Part shown: positions 13,701 through 21,629 of the stretch, piece after piece | Numbering within the stretch: position 1 is the stretch's first letter | How the letters are laid out: every line of letters begins with the position of its first letter | From: Branchiostoma floridae | Lineage: Eukaryota; Chordata; Leptocardii; Amphioxiformes; Branchiostomatidae | Length of the DNA stretch: 62,000 nt | Reading direction: 5' to 3' | NCBI RefSeq assembly: GCF_000003815.2 | Contig: NC_049997.1 | Location: forward strand, 5,215,082-5,277,081 | Program-made: the position numbers and the translations under genes | The notes under the pieces: model-generated | What the model saw: only the letters and a program-made list of their open reading frames with translations | Told to the model about the DNA's origin: nothing | Databases searched by the model: none

Positions 13701-15634
13701 TGAACAGCTCCACGACCATTAACAAAACTAACGTCTGTATATTTCTGACAAACACAATGGCCACAATGATAAAGAACAATCAGAAAAAGCTTCTTTTTTT
13801 TGAAATTGAGCATTTCTATGTACTTTGCAAGGTCAGCGCACATGGCATACGTCGTTGTGAGACACACTACATGTGGCCTTGGTTTTACATTATTGAGTAG
13901 TATTTTTTGCTCCATCATAAATTATTAACGAGACTGCGGATGAACAGCTCCATGAAAACCATGCGACCATTATCAAGACTAACGTTTGAATATTGCTGAT
14001 GAATACAAAAATAAAGAACACATAGGAAACATGCTATTTTTTTAGATTTAGTATTTATACGTTCTTTGCAAGGTCAGCGCACATGATGTATATCGTTGAG
14101 AGACATAATACAACAATAAATTATGATATGGAAGAGTTGCAACACTGGAATTGGTGCTTTTTGTTTCCGAGTTAGAAACCACTTAAATCGTTGCTTCATA
14201 CCCATAACCGTTTCATTGAAGATTGTAGTGCTCCGCACAAAGTCATGTTAAAAAATGATCCTTACATATTAAGATACTAATTGATATCCCCCAATTCCTC
14301 TACATGTCTTCAGTCCCTACCACTTGAAGGAGCTGTACTTTTTCATTATTATTTGCACGATTGATTGTAAGGTACTTAAGAAAGCGAATAATCCTAGATC
14401 ATCAGTTATGGAACAATCTTCCACATGAAACACAAACAGCTCCCACATTATCCTCCTTCAAAGCCAAAGCCTGGTTATCCCTCGGAGATCCATTCTCTGT
14501 TGCTTAATGTCATAACTTGTTCTACCTCATGATATGTGACTTTTAGCGTGTACAGACTGTATACAAGTCATGTAATATATGATGTAAATTTGTAACTATT
14601 ATTGTTTCTAAGCTAATGTTAGTGATTGTATATAATATGTAACATGTACTTTTCCTCCCAGGGTTAGCCTTTGGCAATAGGCCCCTGGCTAGTTGGGCAA
14701 CCCTGGCTGTTTGTAAAAAATAAATAAAAATCCTAGAGGAAGTCAAATGACGCTTTTCAACAGCAAGTAGTCCAATATGTTGAGTAACGACAGGGATCCA
14801 AAGATATGCCACCAATCTAATGCCCTTTACATGACTTTCCTCGCTTTATCTAGGTGTAAATGAGTACCTAGTTTCGGGTATGGGTCGGATAGGACGTTAA
14901 CTGAGGTTCCCGTATTCCAGAATAGTCTTACACCTCGATCACGCTTAACAACCAAACACATTTTTTAAGAGTGATATTCCTTTCCGATGTGAGTGCATGA
15001 AGTACATTTGACCTGATATGCAGGTTCTACTCTTCGGTACAACCCTGGTATCTTACGCCGTAAGACGGTTTACCGTGTGTGCAAAACAAACAATCAACAA
15101 CATGATCACGCCGAGGCTCCGGTTATCAGCCAAGGACACAACGTCACCCCTACTCTTCTTAATAGACATGTTGTTATTTTGAATTTTGACAACAAACGCT
15201 CATACAAGGGGTCATTAAATGATGATATCATAGAAATATTTTTTAAAAGGCATGCACGTGTCATGCAGTTCTTGTCCGTGTGAGACATAGTGCGCCAAGA
15301 AAAGGTGGAGAAGGAAGTGCACGCGCCTCTCCTTCACAAAGGAAGGTCATGTGCAGGTCAGACAAACAGGTTGCCGAACACACCGACAAGTGTCTGTTTG
15401 CCTGCTCTAAAATTGACAAAAGAATCCGATGAAAAAAGGGAAAGTTAGAAAAAAGGAAGGTTTAATTTCTGTTCTCTAATAAAGAGAAAGATTATTACTG
15501 TTTGTTAAAATTAAAAGAAATGGACATGACAGAAACATTTATGAGTTACCCTTAACTGTTGCTTGACTAATCGGATGAAGCAAATTGCAGGCTAATACTA
15601 AAATACCAACCCAGCGATTAAACATCTTCGACAT
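776..15634 (-). CDS. Fucolectin-Sushi-EGF-FN3 multidomain protein (join of 9 exons; 3' part beyond the window)
   Basis: Secreted or type I membrane protein assembled from extracellular modules. Exons in coding order are 15634-15550 or 11552-11474 (signal peptide), 5387-5195 and 4674-4442 (fucolectin/tachylectin-4 type lectin domain), 3735-3565 (Sushi/CCP, four Cys), 3229-3107 (calcium-binding EGF), 2496-2380 plus 2229-2074 (FN3 1), 1694-1422 (FN3 2) and 1054-776 (FN3 3). All introns are GT-AG. Every exon from the Sushi exon onward is phase 1-1, as expected for shuffled modules; both signal exons end in phase 1 and join the lectin exon in frame. Family knowledge: fucolectin domains bind fucosylated glycans, Sushi and cbEGF modules mediate adhesion, and FN3 arrays are typical of receptors. 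Inference: a surface or secreted recognition/adhesion molecule. No membrane segment or cytoplasmic domain is seen because the gene continues past position 1. The third FN3 carries a basic RKRRS motif. Confidence 0.8.
1422..1694 (-). CDS. Exon: FN3 domain 2
   Basis: A complete FN3 domain in one phase 1-1 exon: MPPLTNISV start, AVVQWVKP (Trp of strand B) and [14 protein letters not shown] (Tyr of strand F). The acceptor follows a short pyrimidine run ending in GCAG; the donor is GTAATAG. Confidence 0.82.
2074..2229 (-). CDS. Exon: second half of FN3 domain 1
   Basis: Carries the C-terminal half of an FN3 fold: [20 protein letters not shown] with the conserved Tyr, then a linker ending VECVTG. 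It joins in phase 1 to the exon at 2380-2496, which holds the first half. An intron inside an FN3 domain is common. Confidence 0.75.
2380..2496 (-). CDS. Exon: first half of FN3 domain 1
   Basis: Starts after a clean TTCTTGCAG acceptor. Encodes [15 protein letters not shown], then SISLNWTKP, the strand-B tryptophan of FN3, and ends at [10 protein letters not shown]. The donor GTTAGT is weaker than its neighbours but keeps phase 1. Confidence 0.75.
2560..2870. repeat. Interspersed repeat, related to 23605-24180
   Basis: The run from 'cacatttacaaaactgtaat' to 'tagaaggct' recurs at 23.6-24.15 kb, where it is interrupted by a foldback MITE. Both copies share an AT-rich TTTGTATTTAT tract. The class is unknown. 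It lies in the intron between the EGF and first FN3 exons. Confidence 0.55.
3107..3229 (-). CDS. Exon: calcium-binding EGF module
   Basis: A single phase 1-1 exon with the calcium-binding signature DIDEC followed by the six-cysteine EGF pattern: [23 protein letters not shown] and a final TFTCNG. The DxDEC start and the N...F/Y positions are those of cbEGF modules, which bind Ca2+ and stiffen the link to neighbours. Confidence 0.88.
3565..3735 (-). CDS. Exon: Sushi/CCP module
   Basis: A 57-residue phase 1-1 exon with the four-cysteine CCP pattern: [11 protein letters not shown], the ADFSCDSGY core, [11 protein letters not shown] with the conserved Trp, and SPTCMG. The length and the GY...L..F..L.C spacing are typical of complement control modules. 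Confidence 0.9.
3900..4400. repeat. Intron with G-run and (CA)n microsatellite
   Basis: The intron between Sushi and lectin exons has a G10-type run near 3951-3961 and an uninterrupted CA repeat at about 4324-4361. No coding sequence is recognised. Confidence 0.7.
4442..4674 (-). CDS. Exon: fucolectin domain, C-terminal half
   Basis: Continues the lectin domain of the 5195-5387 exon (junction codon R, phase 2). Visible features: [21 protein letters not shown], a cysteine-containing loop, [16 protein letters not shown] and the closing strand [11 protein letters not shown]. The R-Y-V-x-I/V strand and the terminal L.LCEV strand are hallmarks of the F5/8C-like fucolectin fold. Ends in phase 1 at the donor 4441-4436. 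Confidence 0.88.
4709..4790. repeat. (TCTA)n microsatellite
   Basis: Tetranucleotide repeat with few interruptions, in the intron between the two lectin exons. Confidence 0.9.
4876..4997 (-). mobile_element. One-ended fragment of the TTAA piggyBac-like MITE
   Basis: Shares 'gtggctctagcgtaagccgt' and the following C-run end with the full copies at 7084, 25167 and 40855. The opposite terminus is missing. Intronic. Confidence 0.6.
5195..5387 (-). CDS. Exon: fucolectin domain, N-terminal half
   Basis: Encodes the start of a fucolectin/tachylectin-4/pentraxin-1 type domain: [14 protein letters not shown], then [21 protein letters not shown] and PIWRVDLGQ. The NVALGKxAxQSS start, the xAVDGxT..F Ca2+/fold loop and WxVDLG are diagnostic. 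The acceptor at 5388-5389 was chosen because it alone gives phase 1, matching both signal exons; the frame stays open a little further upstream. Confidence 0.85.
5452..6105. repeat. Degenerate tandem array, about 20-bp unit
   Basis: More than twenty variants of 'ggaaaacatacgatccttac' follow one another, with some larger period (two near-identical blocks at about 5560-5640 and 5665-5740). One unit near 6070 is inverted. The open frames across it are repeat artefacts. It lies in the large first intron of the lectin/FN3 gene. Confidence 0.85.
6500..6666 (+). mobile_element. Penelope-like terminal repeat fragment with hammerhead-like core
   Basis: About 160 bp aligns by eye with 31680-31830 (shared 'ttcattctagtgac' and the core). 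CTGAAGA at 6636-6642, a hairpin with AGTGA/TCACT arms and GAAA at 6662-6665 are visible. No coding part remains. Confidence 0.5.
7084..7327. mobile_element. TTAA-flanked piggyBac-like MITE, short copy
   Basis: Termini CCCTATTCAGACCGGGC and (rc) ...CAATAGGG are flanked by TTAA at 7080-7083 and 7328-7331. TTAA duplication with CCC-starting TIRs is characteristic of piggyBac elements. This copy keeps only the end regions of the 0.9-kb copies. Confidence 0.75.
7873..7965 (-). other. Decayed copy of a conserved hydrophobic segment
   Basis: First of four copies of the 'tattaacgag' block. The reading frame shared by the 10.9 and 13.9-kb copies is recognisable (IQTLV) but broken by a stop here. Confidence 0.3.
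8490..8680. repeat. Foldback with opposing G12 and C14 runs
   Basis: 'gaacggggctc...' followed by a G-run at about 8520-8532 is mirrored by a C-run at 8641-8654 and '...ccagccccgttc' up to 8675, giving a roughly 40-bp inverted repeat around about 100 bp. Probably a small MITE; both arms could form G-rich structure on one strand or the other. Confidence 0.6.
8700..10160. other. Intronic noncoding stretch
   Basis: AT-rich sequence within the triplication. No exon, RNA gene or complete element recognised; the only open frame (9740-9922) has no family features. Confidence 0.5.
10858..10960 (-). other. Conserved hydrophobic open segment, copy 2
   Basis: On the minus strand this reads [22 protein letters not shown] followed by SLMIYDGAK and a stop, closely matching the 13.9-kb copy ([15 protein letters not shown]...). 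Hydrophobic like a signal peptide or membrane segment. No start codon precedes it in frame and the match may only reflect recent duplication. Function unknown. Confidence 0.25.
11474..11552 (-). CDS. Signal-peptide exon, copy A
   Basis: Encodes 26 residues, beginning [10 protein letters not shown] and continuing with a hydrophobic core (IFIIVCNLL) and the cleavage-like end ISQAS, then one leftover base before a strong donor GTAAGAC. Phase 1 fits the lectin exon at 5387 exactly. A second ATG (MFNRW) lies 9 nt downstream. The nearest exon to the lectin domain, so it is the simplest first exon for the gene. The copy at 15550-15634 differs at several residues but keeps phase. Confidence 0.75.
11640..11700 (-). 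promoter_or_regulatory. Candidate promoter of signal exon A
   Basis: About 90-150 bp upstream of the exon A start codon, 'gcgttaacttggtacgcatg' and the adjoining GCGCATGCG-like palindrome are kept almost unchanged in copy B (15725-15775). TGCGCATGCG resembles the NRF1 site found near metazoan start sites. Inferred from conservation and position only. Confidence 0.35.
12240..12420 (-). mobile_element. tRNA-SINE remnant
   Basis: The minus strand shows pieces such as 'tgaccttggcaaggcatg' that match the body of the SINE at 52128-52330 (rc). The equivalent place in the next unit (16255-16345) also has it, so insertion predates the duplication. Confidence 0.4.
13665..13735 (-). other. Hydrophobic segment copy 3, frameshifted
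   Basis: Matches copies at 10.9 and 13.9 kb but lacks about 13 bp in the middle, which breaks the frame. Confidence 0.25.
13905..14005 (-). other. Conserved hydrophobic open segment, copy 4
   Basis: Minus-strand reading [20 protein letters not shown] then [10 protein letters not shown] and a stop, as at 10.9 kb. A possible ATG lies at MVAWFSW. Not assigned to any gene. Confidence 0.25.
14399..14728 (+). mobile_element. 5'-truncated CR1/L2-like LINE 3' end
   Basis: Flanked by a 9-bp target duplication AATCCTAGA (14390-14398 and 14729-14737). The first part reads [19 protein letters not shown] then AKAWLSLG and a stop, the usual C-terminus of CR1/L2-type ORF2 proteins. A noncoding tail and a short A-rich end (taaataaaaa) follow. 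Inserted in the third unit of the triplication. Confidence 0.75.
15550..15634 (-). CDS. Signal-peptide exon, copy B (alternative first exon)
   Basis: Encodes 28 residues starting [10 protein letters not shown] with hydrophobic core ILVLACNLL and end ISQATVK, plus one leftover base before donor GTAACTC. The phase equals that of copy A. Conserved 5' flank. Either an alternative first exon of the same gene or the surviving first exon of a tandem duplicate whose body is lost; no second set of lectin/FN3 exons is present between 5.4 and 15.5 kb. Confidence 0.65.
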
Positions 15635-15724
15635 TGAAACTCTGTGAGTTACTCCAAATTTGTCGATGAACAGTCAACAGGGTTCATCACAAAAGAATAA
15701 TACGTTCTTATAACTGTGAGTGCA

Positions 15725-15775
15725 AAACTTGGGCGTTAACTTGGTACGCATGCGCACTACTTTCATTTCTGACAT
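15725..15775 (-). promoter_or_regulatory. Candidate promoter of signal exon B
   Basis: Same conserved GCGTTAACTTGG plus GCATGCGC block as upstream of exon A, at the same distance. The palindromic GCGCATGCG-like core suggests an NRF1-type site. Inference only. Confidence 0.35.
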
Positions 15776-16254
15776 CATCGTCTTCTTTCTGGACCGCCTT
15801 TTATGAATTTTCGACAGCTAGATAAGAATGAAAACTGTCAAAAAGTGGTGGGATTTTGCACATTCATCTGATTAATCTTTGAACCACTGATTTTATCCAG
15901 TATGTCTGTAATACGTATTACCCTAAATGTTACGGTGTCAGGAAGTTCATATATATGTCCTTGTTGCGCCTTCAAGTGTTTAATCGTCTCCTAGGTAACA
16001 TATTCAGGCATGTCACACCACTAACTCATAAAAATCTTTCATGCAGAAATTACACATGCATTCAGACATTATTGCATGTGACACCACAAACTCATAAAAG
16101 GCTTTCATGCAGAAATTACACATACATGTAGACATTTTCGTAGTCATTTAGTGAAAAAAAACACGACTCTTGGTAGTAAAAGCCGGCACATACATGGTGG
16201 CACATTGGCGGACCGATTATTTGTGTGTTCCTTGGCACAATTTTGACAAATTAA

Positions 16255-16345
16255 CCAAGAGGCTTGCTGGGCGTCACTCCATTGGCATTGCAAGGCAAAA
16301 TCGTTTAAAGTGCCTTGTCAAGGCCACAACGTCAGGGGCGTATGC
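16255..16345 (-). mobile_element. tRNA-SINE remnant in second unit
   Basis: Shares 'aaggcaaaatcgtttaa' and the following tract with 12287-12330; orthologous in the duplication. Confidence 0.4.
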
Positions 16346-16882
16346 CAGTAACGAAGAATTGTGTAGTACATATGCCAGTAGAATAATCACAAGAAGGAGT
16401 TGTGTGATGAACCCATCCCACAGGAGCTACAATGTCAGAATTACTCGCTAAGTCTACATTTTCAAACAAAATGGAGTCGGGCGAAACTCGTCCGACCAAC
16501 CGGTGTACGCCATCCGATTTGCGACCAATGATCAGGAAGTCGGTCTCTACTCGCCCGACACCTCAAAACTCTGTGGCCTCAAAGATTACCGACTAGTTGC
16601 TGAACAAGTTTCCGTGTACAGTGAACATCGGTCGACTCTTAAAAATTGCCGACGATCACAAAAAAAAAACGCGCGCTAACTGAGAAAACACGGGATGTAT
16701 TACAGCCAAAAATGGAATTTACACCTCGCAGACTCTTCATATACTATTCTAAGGGTAGATACCTGCACTCTCTAAGTATAGGTTTGAATCCGGCTGGTTT
16801 TCTACGTTTTGGGCTTTTATGTCGGCATTTCTACTTTGCCAGGTTTTCTTTATATCGCTAAGTCGAACAGCAAGCAAACCCT

Positions 16883-17210
16883 GTTGCATCTACTTTTCGT
16901 CGGCTCCAGGAATCGTCCAAAAACCTTACGAAAACTAGATTTCCAGGATTCGTACTTCCGGTGCCGTCAATCATGGTGATTGACATGACAGAAAACATTA
17001 TTATGCACGCCCATGTTTCCATATTTGGATCGACCTCGTGAGACCTTGTTGCATCTAGTTTTCGGCGGCTCCAGGAATCGTCCAAAAACCTTACGAAAAT
17101 TAGATATCCAGGATTCGTACTTCCGGTGCCGTCAACCATGGTGATTGACAGTACAGAAAACATTATTATGCACGCCCATGTTTCCATATATGGGTCGACC
17201 TCGTGAGACC
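16883..17210. repeat. Two tandem copies of a 165-bp unit
   Basis: 'gttgcatcta' starts at 16883 and again at 17048, followed by nearly identical sequence to 'cgacctcgtgagacc'. The open minus-strand frame over both copies is a consequence of the repeat. Confidence 0.85.
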
Positions 17211-17418
17211 TCGACAGACTCAAGTTGCGAGAGATTAAAACCCGGAAGTGACCGCTGCCCTCCCCATGATAGGACGTCATCTGAATGCTACTAGCACGTA
17301 GATAGAATGTGACGCTACACGAAAAACAACTTCAAACACACAACACATAATATAGTCGTGCGACTGTTATTGTCTATCGTTGTGGACAACGGTTGTCTTT
17401 AGACATGCGTTCAGAGTA

Positions 17419-17626
17419 CTGTAAATGGATTTAAGTTCGCGGGGATTTAATTTCGCGGTAGCGGGAAAATGGACTTTTCGCGGTGGTTTTAATTTCGCGG
17501 TAGCACCATGCACTGTAGTCTCTTACTGTTATGGAAAAATGTTCAGGGTGGATTTAAATTCGCGGTGAAGCGGCCGCCGCGAAAACCGCGAACATTAATC
17601 CACCGCGAACATTTCTGCATTTACAG
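17419..17626. mobile_element. TA-flanked MITE, copy 1 (208 bp)
   Basis: TIR CTGTAAATGnA.../...TGCATTTACAG with TA on both sides and an interior of 'tcgcggt' blocks. Same family as 20950-21159, where the empty site is known. Confidence 0.8.
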
Positions 17627-17738
17627 TATTACGGGGCACCCGCGGTGCAGCATACCATTGCGGTGCGTGTGTGACCCACAGTGACCGCTTGCTCGCAAAT
17701 CAAAAATGGCGGGAGAATTCCTTATTTTCGTCAGGCGT

Positions 17739-17940
17739 TCAGGCCGTTTTCTGGATATCCAAGAATTGTCCTCCTGTTCAGGCCGTTTTCTGGATATCCA
17801 GGATTCGTCCTGAGTCTGTTCAAGCCGTTTCCTGGATATCCAGGATTCGTCCTGAGTCTGTTCAAGCCGTTTTCTGGATATCCAGGATTCGCCCTGAGCC
17901 TGTTCAAGCCGTTTCCTGGATATCCAGGATGTGGACCAGG
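17739..17940. repeat. Minisatellite, 39-42-bp unit, 5 copies
   Basis: 'ctggatatcc' recurs at 17751, 17790, 17832, 17874 and 17916. The 42-bp spacing keeps frames open on both strands. Related single units lie at 18300-18400. Confidence 0.85.
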
Positions 17941-18477
17941 CCTTGTGTGACAAAGGGACGCCATCTGGATGCTATTAACACGTTACCGTGAATGTGTCGC
18001 TATACGGAAAACAACAGTAACTTTATCCAAGGAGGTTTTGACTGCCATTTGTTAATTCATTACGCAAAAAGCATTTTGGGCCTGATACGTAAGTAACATG
18101 TAAACATCAAAGTATCATTATCAACATTCGTTTAAGTTCTGTAACACCAGGATCAACAGAATAAACTACACGATCTTCTTGCGGGGAGATACAAAGATGG
18201 CGGCTATCTGACGAAAACAACATGCCCCCGCCCTCCGCATAGTCTCCTCCCTCGAAAACAGGAAGCTCCACCCCCACGTACACGTTCTGGATAAACACCG
18301 TCGTCTATCCAGGAAACGTCCTGTTTGCGACGATTTCTGGATATCCAGGAATCGTCCTTCTGCTCAGGACGATTCCTGGATATCCAGGATTCGGCATATT
18401 ACGAAAGTTAGATACTGACGAAAGCTGGATACAACAAACCCCATGTTAAAATTTCAAGACTTTATATCCGTGCACAA

Positions 18478-18645
18478 GGCGAGACGGGGGCCGATACCTA
18501 CTGCCAGGCACCCTTTACTGACATCACACTTCCGTTTCGGATATATGACCTAGGTGTTGGATCATTTGAACTTCATTTGAACTTCAAATTTTGAAGGATC
18601 AGAGGACTAATCTAAAGCTTGCTGGTAAGTGCTTAAAAGGAAGTG
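18478..18645. repeat. Interspersed repeat shared with 48640-48800
   Basis: 'gtcgatacc'/'gccgatacc', 'cacacttccg', 'ggatcagagga' and 'aaagcttg.tggtaa' occur in the same order in both places. Class not identified. Confidence 0.5.
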
Positions 18646-18956
18646 AAGATTTCATGGATGATATGGAGGTCAGGTAATGCTACAATCACAAATTTTGAAA
18701 CTAAGAACAAGAGTTGGGTTTTCCACGTTTACACAGCCAACCCCCCCCCCCCCCACCCCAATTAAATCACCAAACATAGCTAGTTCGTTCCAACAGAAGG
18801 GTTGGACAATAGATATGTTGGGACAATGGATTCAGGCACTATATACCATACAGTCAATGAGTTTACAATGCTCTAGAGAGAAATCCTTGGTTATCAAGTT
18901 CTATATTCTGTGATATCATTAATGATTAAAATTCATGTAGAAATGAATAAAGACAG

Positions 18957-19472
18957 GGGTGCCTAAGCATTTGCACGAACCCTATGAAATTCGTACCAAT
19001 ATTATGCGATACACACGAATCACTATGCGGAAACGCACGAATATTATGAAATTCTTACGAATCGCTATGCAAAAACGCACGAATATTATGAATTCGCACG
19101 AATCACTATGTGATTCACACGAACCTTATGAGATTTGCACNNNNNNNNNNNNNNNNNNNNNNNNNNNNNNNNNNNNNNNNNNNNNNNNNNNNNNNNNNNN
19201 NNNNNNNNNNNNNNNNNNNNNNNNNNNNNNNNNNNNNNNNGTCACGTGCCCCCGGCAGTAGTTGCGCAATTTCGCATAAGGATCGTGCAAATCTCATAAG
19301 GTTCGTGTGAATCACATAGTGATTCGTGCGAATTTCATAATATTCGTGCGTTTTTGCATAGTGATTCGTACGAATTTCTTAATATTTGTGCGTTTTCGCA
19401 TAGTGATTCGTGTGTATCACATAATATTCGTACCAATTTCATAGGGTTCGTGCAAATGCTTAGGCACCCCTG
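18957..19472. mobile_element. Foldback element (long inverted repeat) with an N gap in the loop
   Basis: Arms of about 185 bp (18957-19140; 19283-19472) are near-perfect reverse complements, from AGGGGTGCCTAAGC to GCTTAGGCACCCCT. Each arm is built of 23-24-bp subunits (cacgaat...tatg). Termini resemble hAT (CAGGGGTG). No clear 8-bp target duplication. The gap (19141-19240) probably marks an assembly stop at the hairpin. Confidence 0.75.
19141..19240. other. Assembly gap (100 N)
   Basis: Exactly 100 N, so the true length is unknown; it lies in the loop of the foldback element. Confidence 1.
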
Positions 19473-19799
19473 AAAGAGTCCGAAAGGAAATGAAATGTAA
19501 TACACAGGTGCACCATCGTACCCAAAACTCGAACCATTAATTTATACTGTTTGCCTACCGTAAGTTTGTCCCCATGTTAATTAATGTGTTCTTTTGGTGT
19601 ATCTGTTCGTCTGTCTGTATTCTCTCAGTTCAGTACCTCCAAGAAGTTGAACGAAAAACTGCCAGTTAGTAAGATCATTTCCTTTGCATAATCAATGAGG
19701 ACGGATCATCCAAGAAACAGACAATTAAACGTGATAATAAAATCACAAAAATTCTACATATTTCACCAAGGTATGAGATCTCATCTTTAAAGATTGTTT

Positions 19800-20180
19800 T
19801 ACATGTAACTGTCATTCCAGTCAAATGTTGGCCCAAACCCTGTTCTGACCTAGGGATTTATTTTTCATTTGCTCTTACAATGCCACTTCATTTCGCTAGG
19901 GGGCGCCATTGCGCCATTGCGCCATTGCGCCTTTGTTATGCAATTCAGCTATGTCACTTTGCATGTAATAACACTTTGATTGCAACTCACATCAAAGAAC
20001 ACAATAATGCTCTTTACTAATGCTGTAGTTTACAACGTGCTTGAACATGTTATAAATAGCAATAGTCCATCAAACGCTATAGTCAAGATAAATCCATCCA
20101 TAATAGCTTCAAGCTACATGTGTTTTTTTCTTTCTAATTCTAACTATGACTCATTTCAGAAACAGCCTTACCTACCAGAA
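19800..20180. repeat. Interspersed repeat R, copy 1
   Basis: 'catttgctcttacaatg', 'ttatttcgctag', 'gacgccatt' and 'ataatagcttcaagctacatg' match copies at 20690-21250 and 57590-57960. A triplet 'gcgccattgc' is locally tandem here. Class unknown. Confidence 0.6.
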
Positions 20181-20689
20181 AATGGTATGGTCTGTACTAA
20201 TCAAGCAAGCAACAGTAATAAAGCATTGTGTCAGGAAAAGACAGAAGAGTCCATCAAAGGCAGTGCTGTGCATTTCAAAAGTAACATCCAAGAGATGATA
20301 ACGGGTATAACGATACAACGACTATTGTATCAACATGCATGTGTTCTGATAATTGTTATATTATGAATCTATACTACAATCCATTAACATGTAAAGTATA
20401 ACCATGTAGGTATAGTAACGTTATAACATCTACCATATATAGCAAGCTATAATTAGATCTTGATGATTACACAGGTGTGGTTATTTATGCTGGCTGCGGC
20501 TGTAAACTTTGACCTGTTTTGTTGTGTCACGTGGGGGTTGTTTTTGGGTAGCACCGTAGAGAGGTCCGAGAACAGAACTTACCGCAGCGTGTAATTGAAC
20601 CCGGCGGGAAAACAACGCTCTTGGTCCCGCCAAACCCTGACCAAGCCCACGATATCTACAAGGTTAGTGAACAGGTACGTCTGGAACAT

Positions 20690-21250
20690 CTTATGTTACC
20701 CCAAATCCTGTTCTGATCTTGGCTTTCATCTTGCATTTGCTCTTACAATGCCACTTTATTTCGTTAGAGGACGCCATTGTTTTGTTAGACAATCCACATG
20801 TCACTCACTTTACATGTAAGACCACTTGGGTTACAACTCAAATGAAAGAACACAGTAATGTTCCTTTCTAATGTTGTAGTTTACGACATGTTGGAACATG
20901 TTTTAAATAAAAATAGGGCAGTCATCAAACGCTATATTCTAGTTAAATACTGTAAATGCATTTACGTTCGCGGGGATTTAATTTCGCAGTAGCGGGAAAA
21001 AGGACTTTTCGCGCGGTGGTTTTAATTTCGCGGTAACACCATAGTTTGCAGTCTAATACCGGAATAGAAAAATGTTCGCGGTGGATTTAAGTTCGCGGTA
21101 AAGTGGTCACCGCGAAAGCCGCGAACATTAATCCACCGCAAACATTTCTGCATTTACAGTACCTCCATAATAGCTTCAAGCTACATGTTTTTTTTATCTA
21201 ATTCTAATTAGACTCATTTTAGAAACAGAGAAAATATTTATTTGTGGCAA
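20690..21250. repeat. Interspersed repeat R, copy 2, split by a MITE
   Basis: Same landmarks as copies 1 and 3, interrupted at 20950 by the TA-flanked MITE. Copy 3 (57830-57850) shows the uninterrupted sequence. Confidence 0.7.
20950..21159. mobile_element. TA-flanked MITE, copy 2 (210 bp) with known empty site
   Basis: TIR CTGTAAATGCA, flanked by TA at 20948-20949 and 21160-21161. The repeat copy at 57.84 kb reads 'gttaaatacctccataat' without the insertion, so the exact ends and the TA duplication are directly visible. Confidence 0.88.
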
Positions 21251-21629
21251 TGGGGCCTTACCTACCAGAAAACTGTATGGTCTGTACTTAGCCAACAAGC
21301 AACAGCGATAAAACAAAAAATTGTGTGGTTATTAGGAAAAAGACAGAAATTTAAGGGTCCATCAAACGCAGATTTAAAACTTACTTACTTAATTTAAAAT
21401 TCAAAAGCAACATCCAAGGGGTGATAACTGCTTTAACGATGACATGTGGTTTTTTTCCATTATAACTTTCACGAAAACACTTTACTCTTGATGATGCAAT
21501 ATGAATTCACAAGATTATTTGACACCTGGCCAACTCTCTGTGCTCAATCAAGGGTCATTGACGTTTGCTGCAGGCATCATCCGGTGTTTTGACGAAGTCC
21601 GCATACTTTGCTAAAGGCAACAATTTTTT

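Larger units (their letters stand above)
6660..16450. repeat. Degenerate tandem triplication, units of about 3-4 kb
   Basis: Landmarks recur in the same order. 'gcagacctaac' block: 6660 and 10165. 'tattaacgag' block: 7873, 10862, 13671 and 13911. 'ccataaccg' block: 8150, 11185 and 14200. 'ttctgctcaac' block: 8880 and 13133. Signal-peptide exon block: 11474-11700 and 15550-15780. 'ctaactcataaaa' block: 12078 and 16020. 'caatgtcagaattac' block: 12930 and 16432. Offsets are 2.8-4.2 kb, changed by insertions. Apart from the two signal-peptide exons no coding sequence is recognised. The left unit lacks a recognisable copy of the exon. Confidence 0.75.

Noticed and set aside
16858-17280. 140-codon minus frame with internal repeat
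   Set aside because: It spans two copies of a 165-bp tandem unit; 165 is divisible by three, so the frame stays open without selection.
17419-17626. CpG-island promoter
   Set aside because: The CG-rich blocks belong to a MITE present in two copies with TA duplication.
17621-17991. Overlapping 77-110-codon frames on both strands
   Set aside because: The 42-bp minisatellite keeps all frames open; no family features.
19110-19315. Frames running through the N gaps (19.1, 22.1 and 46.8 kb)
   Set aside because: The unknown bases make them meaningless.
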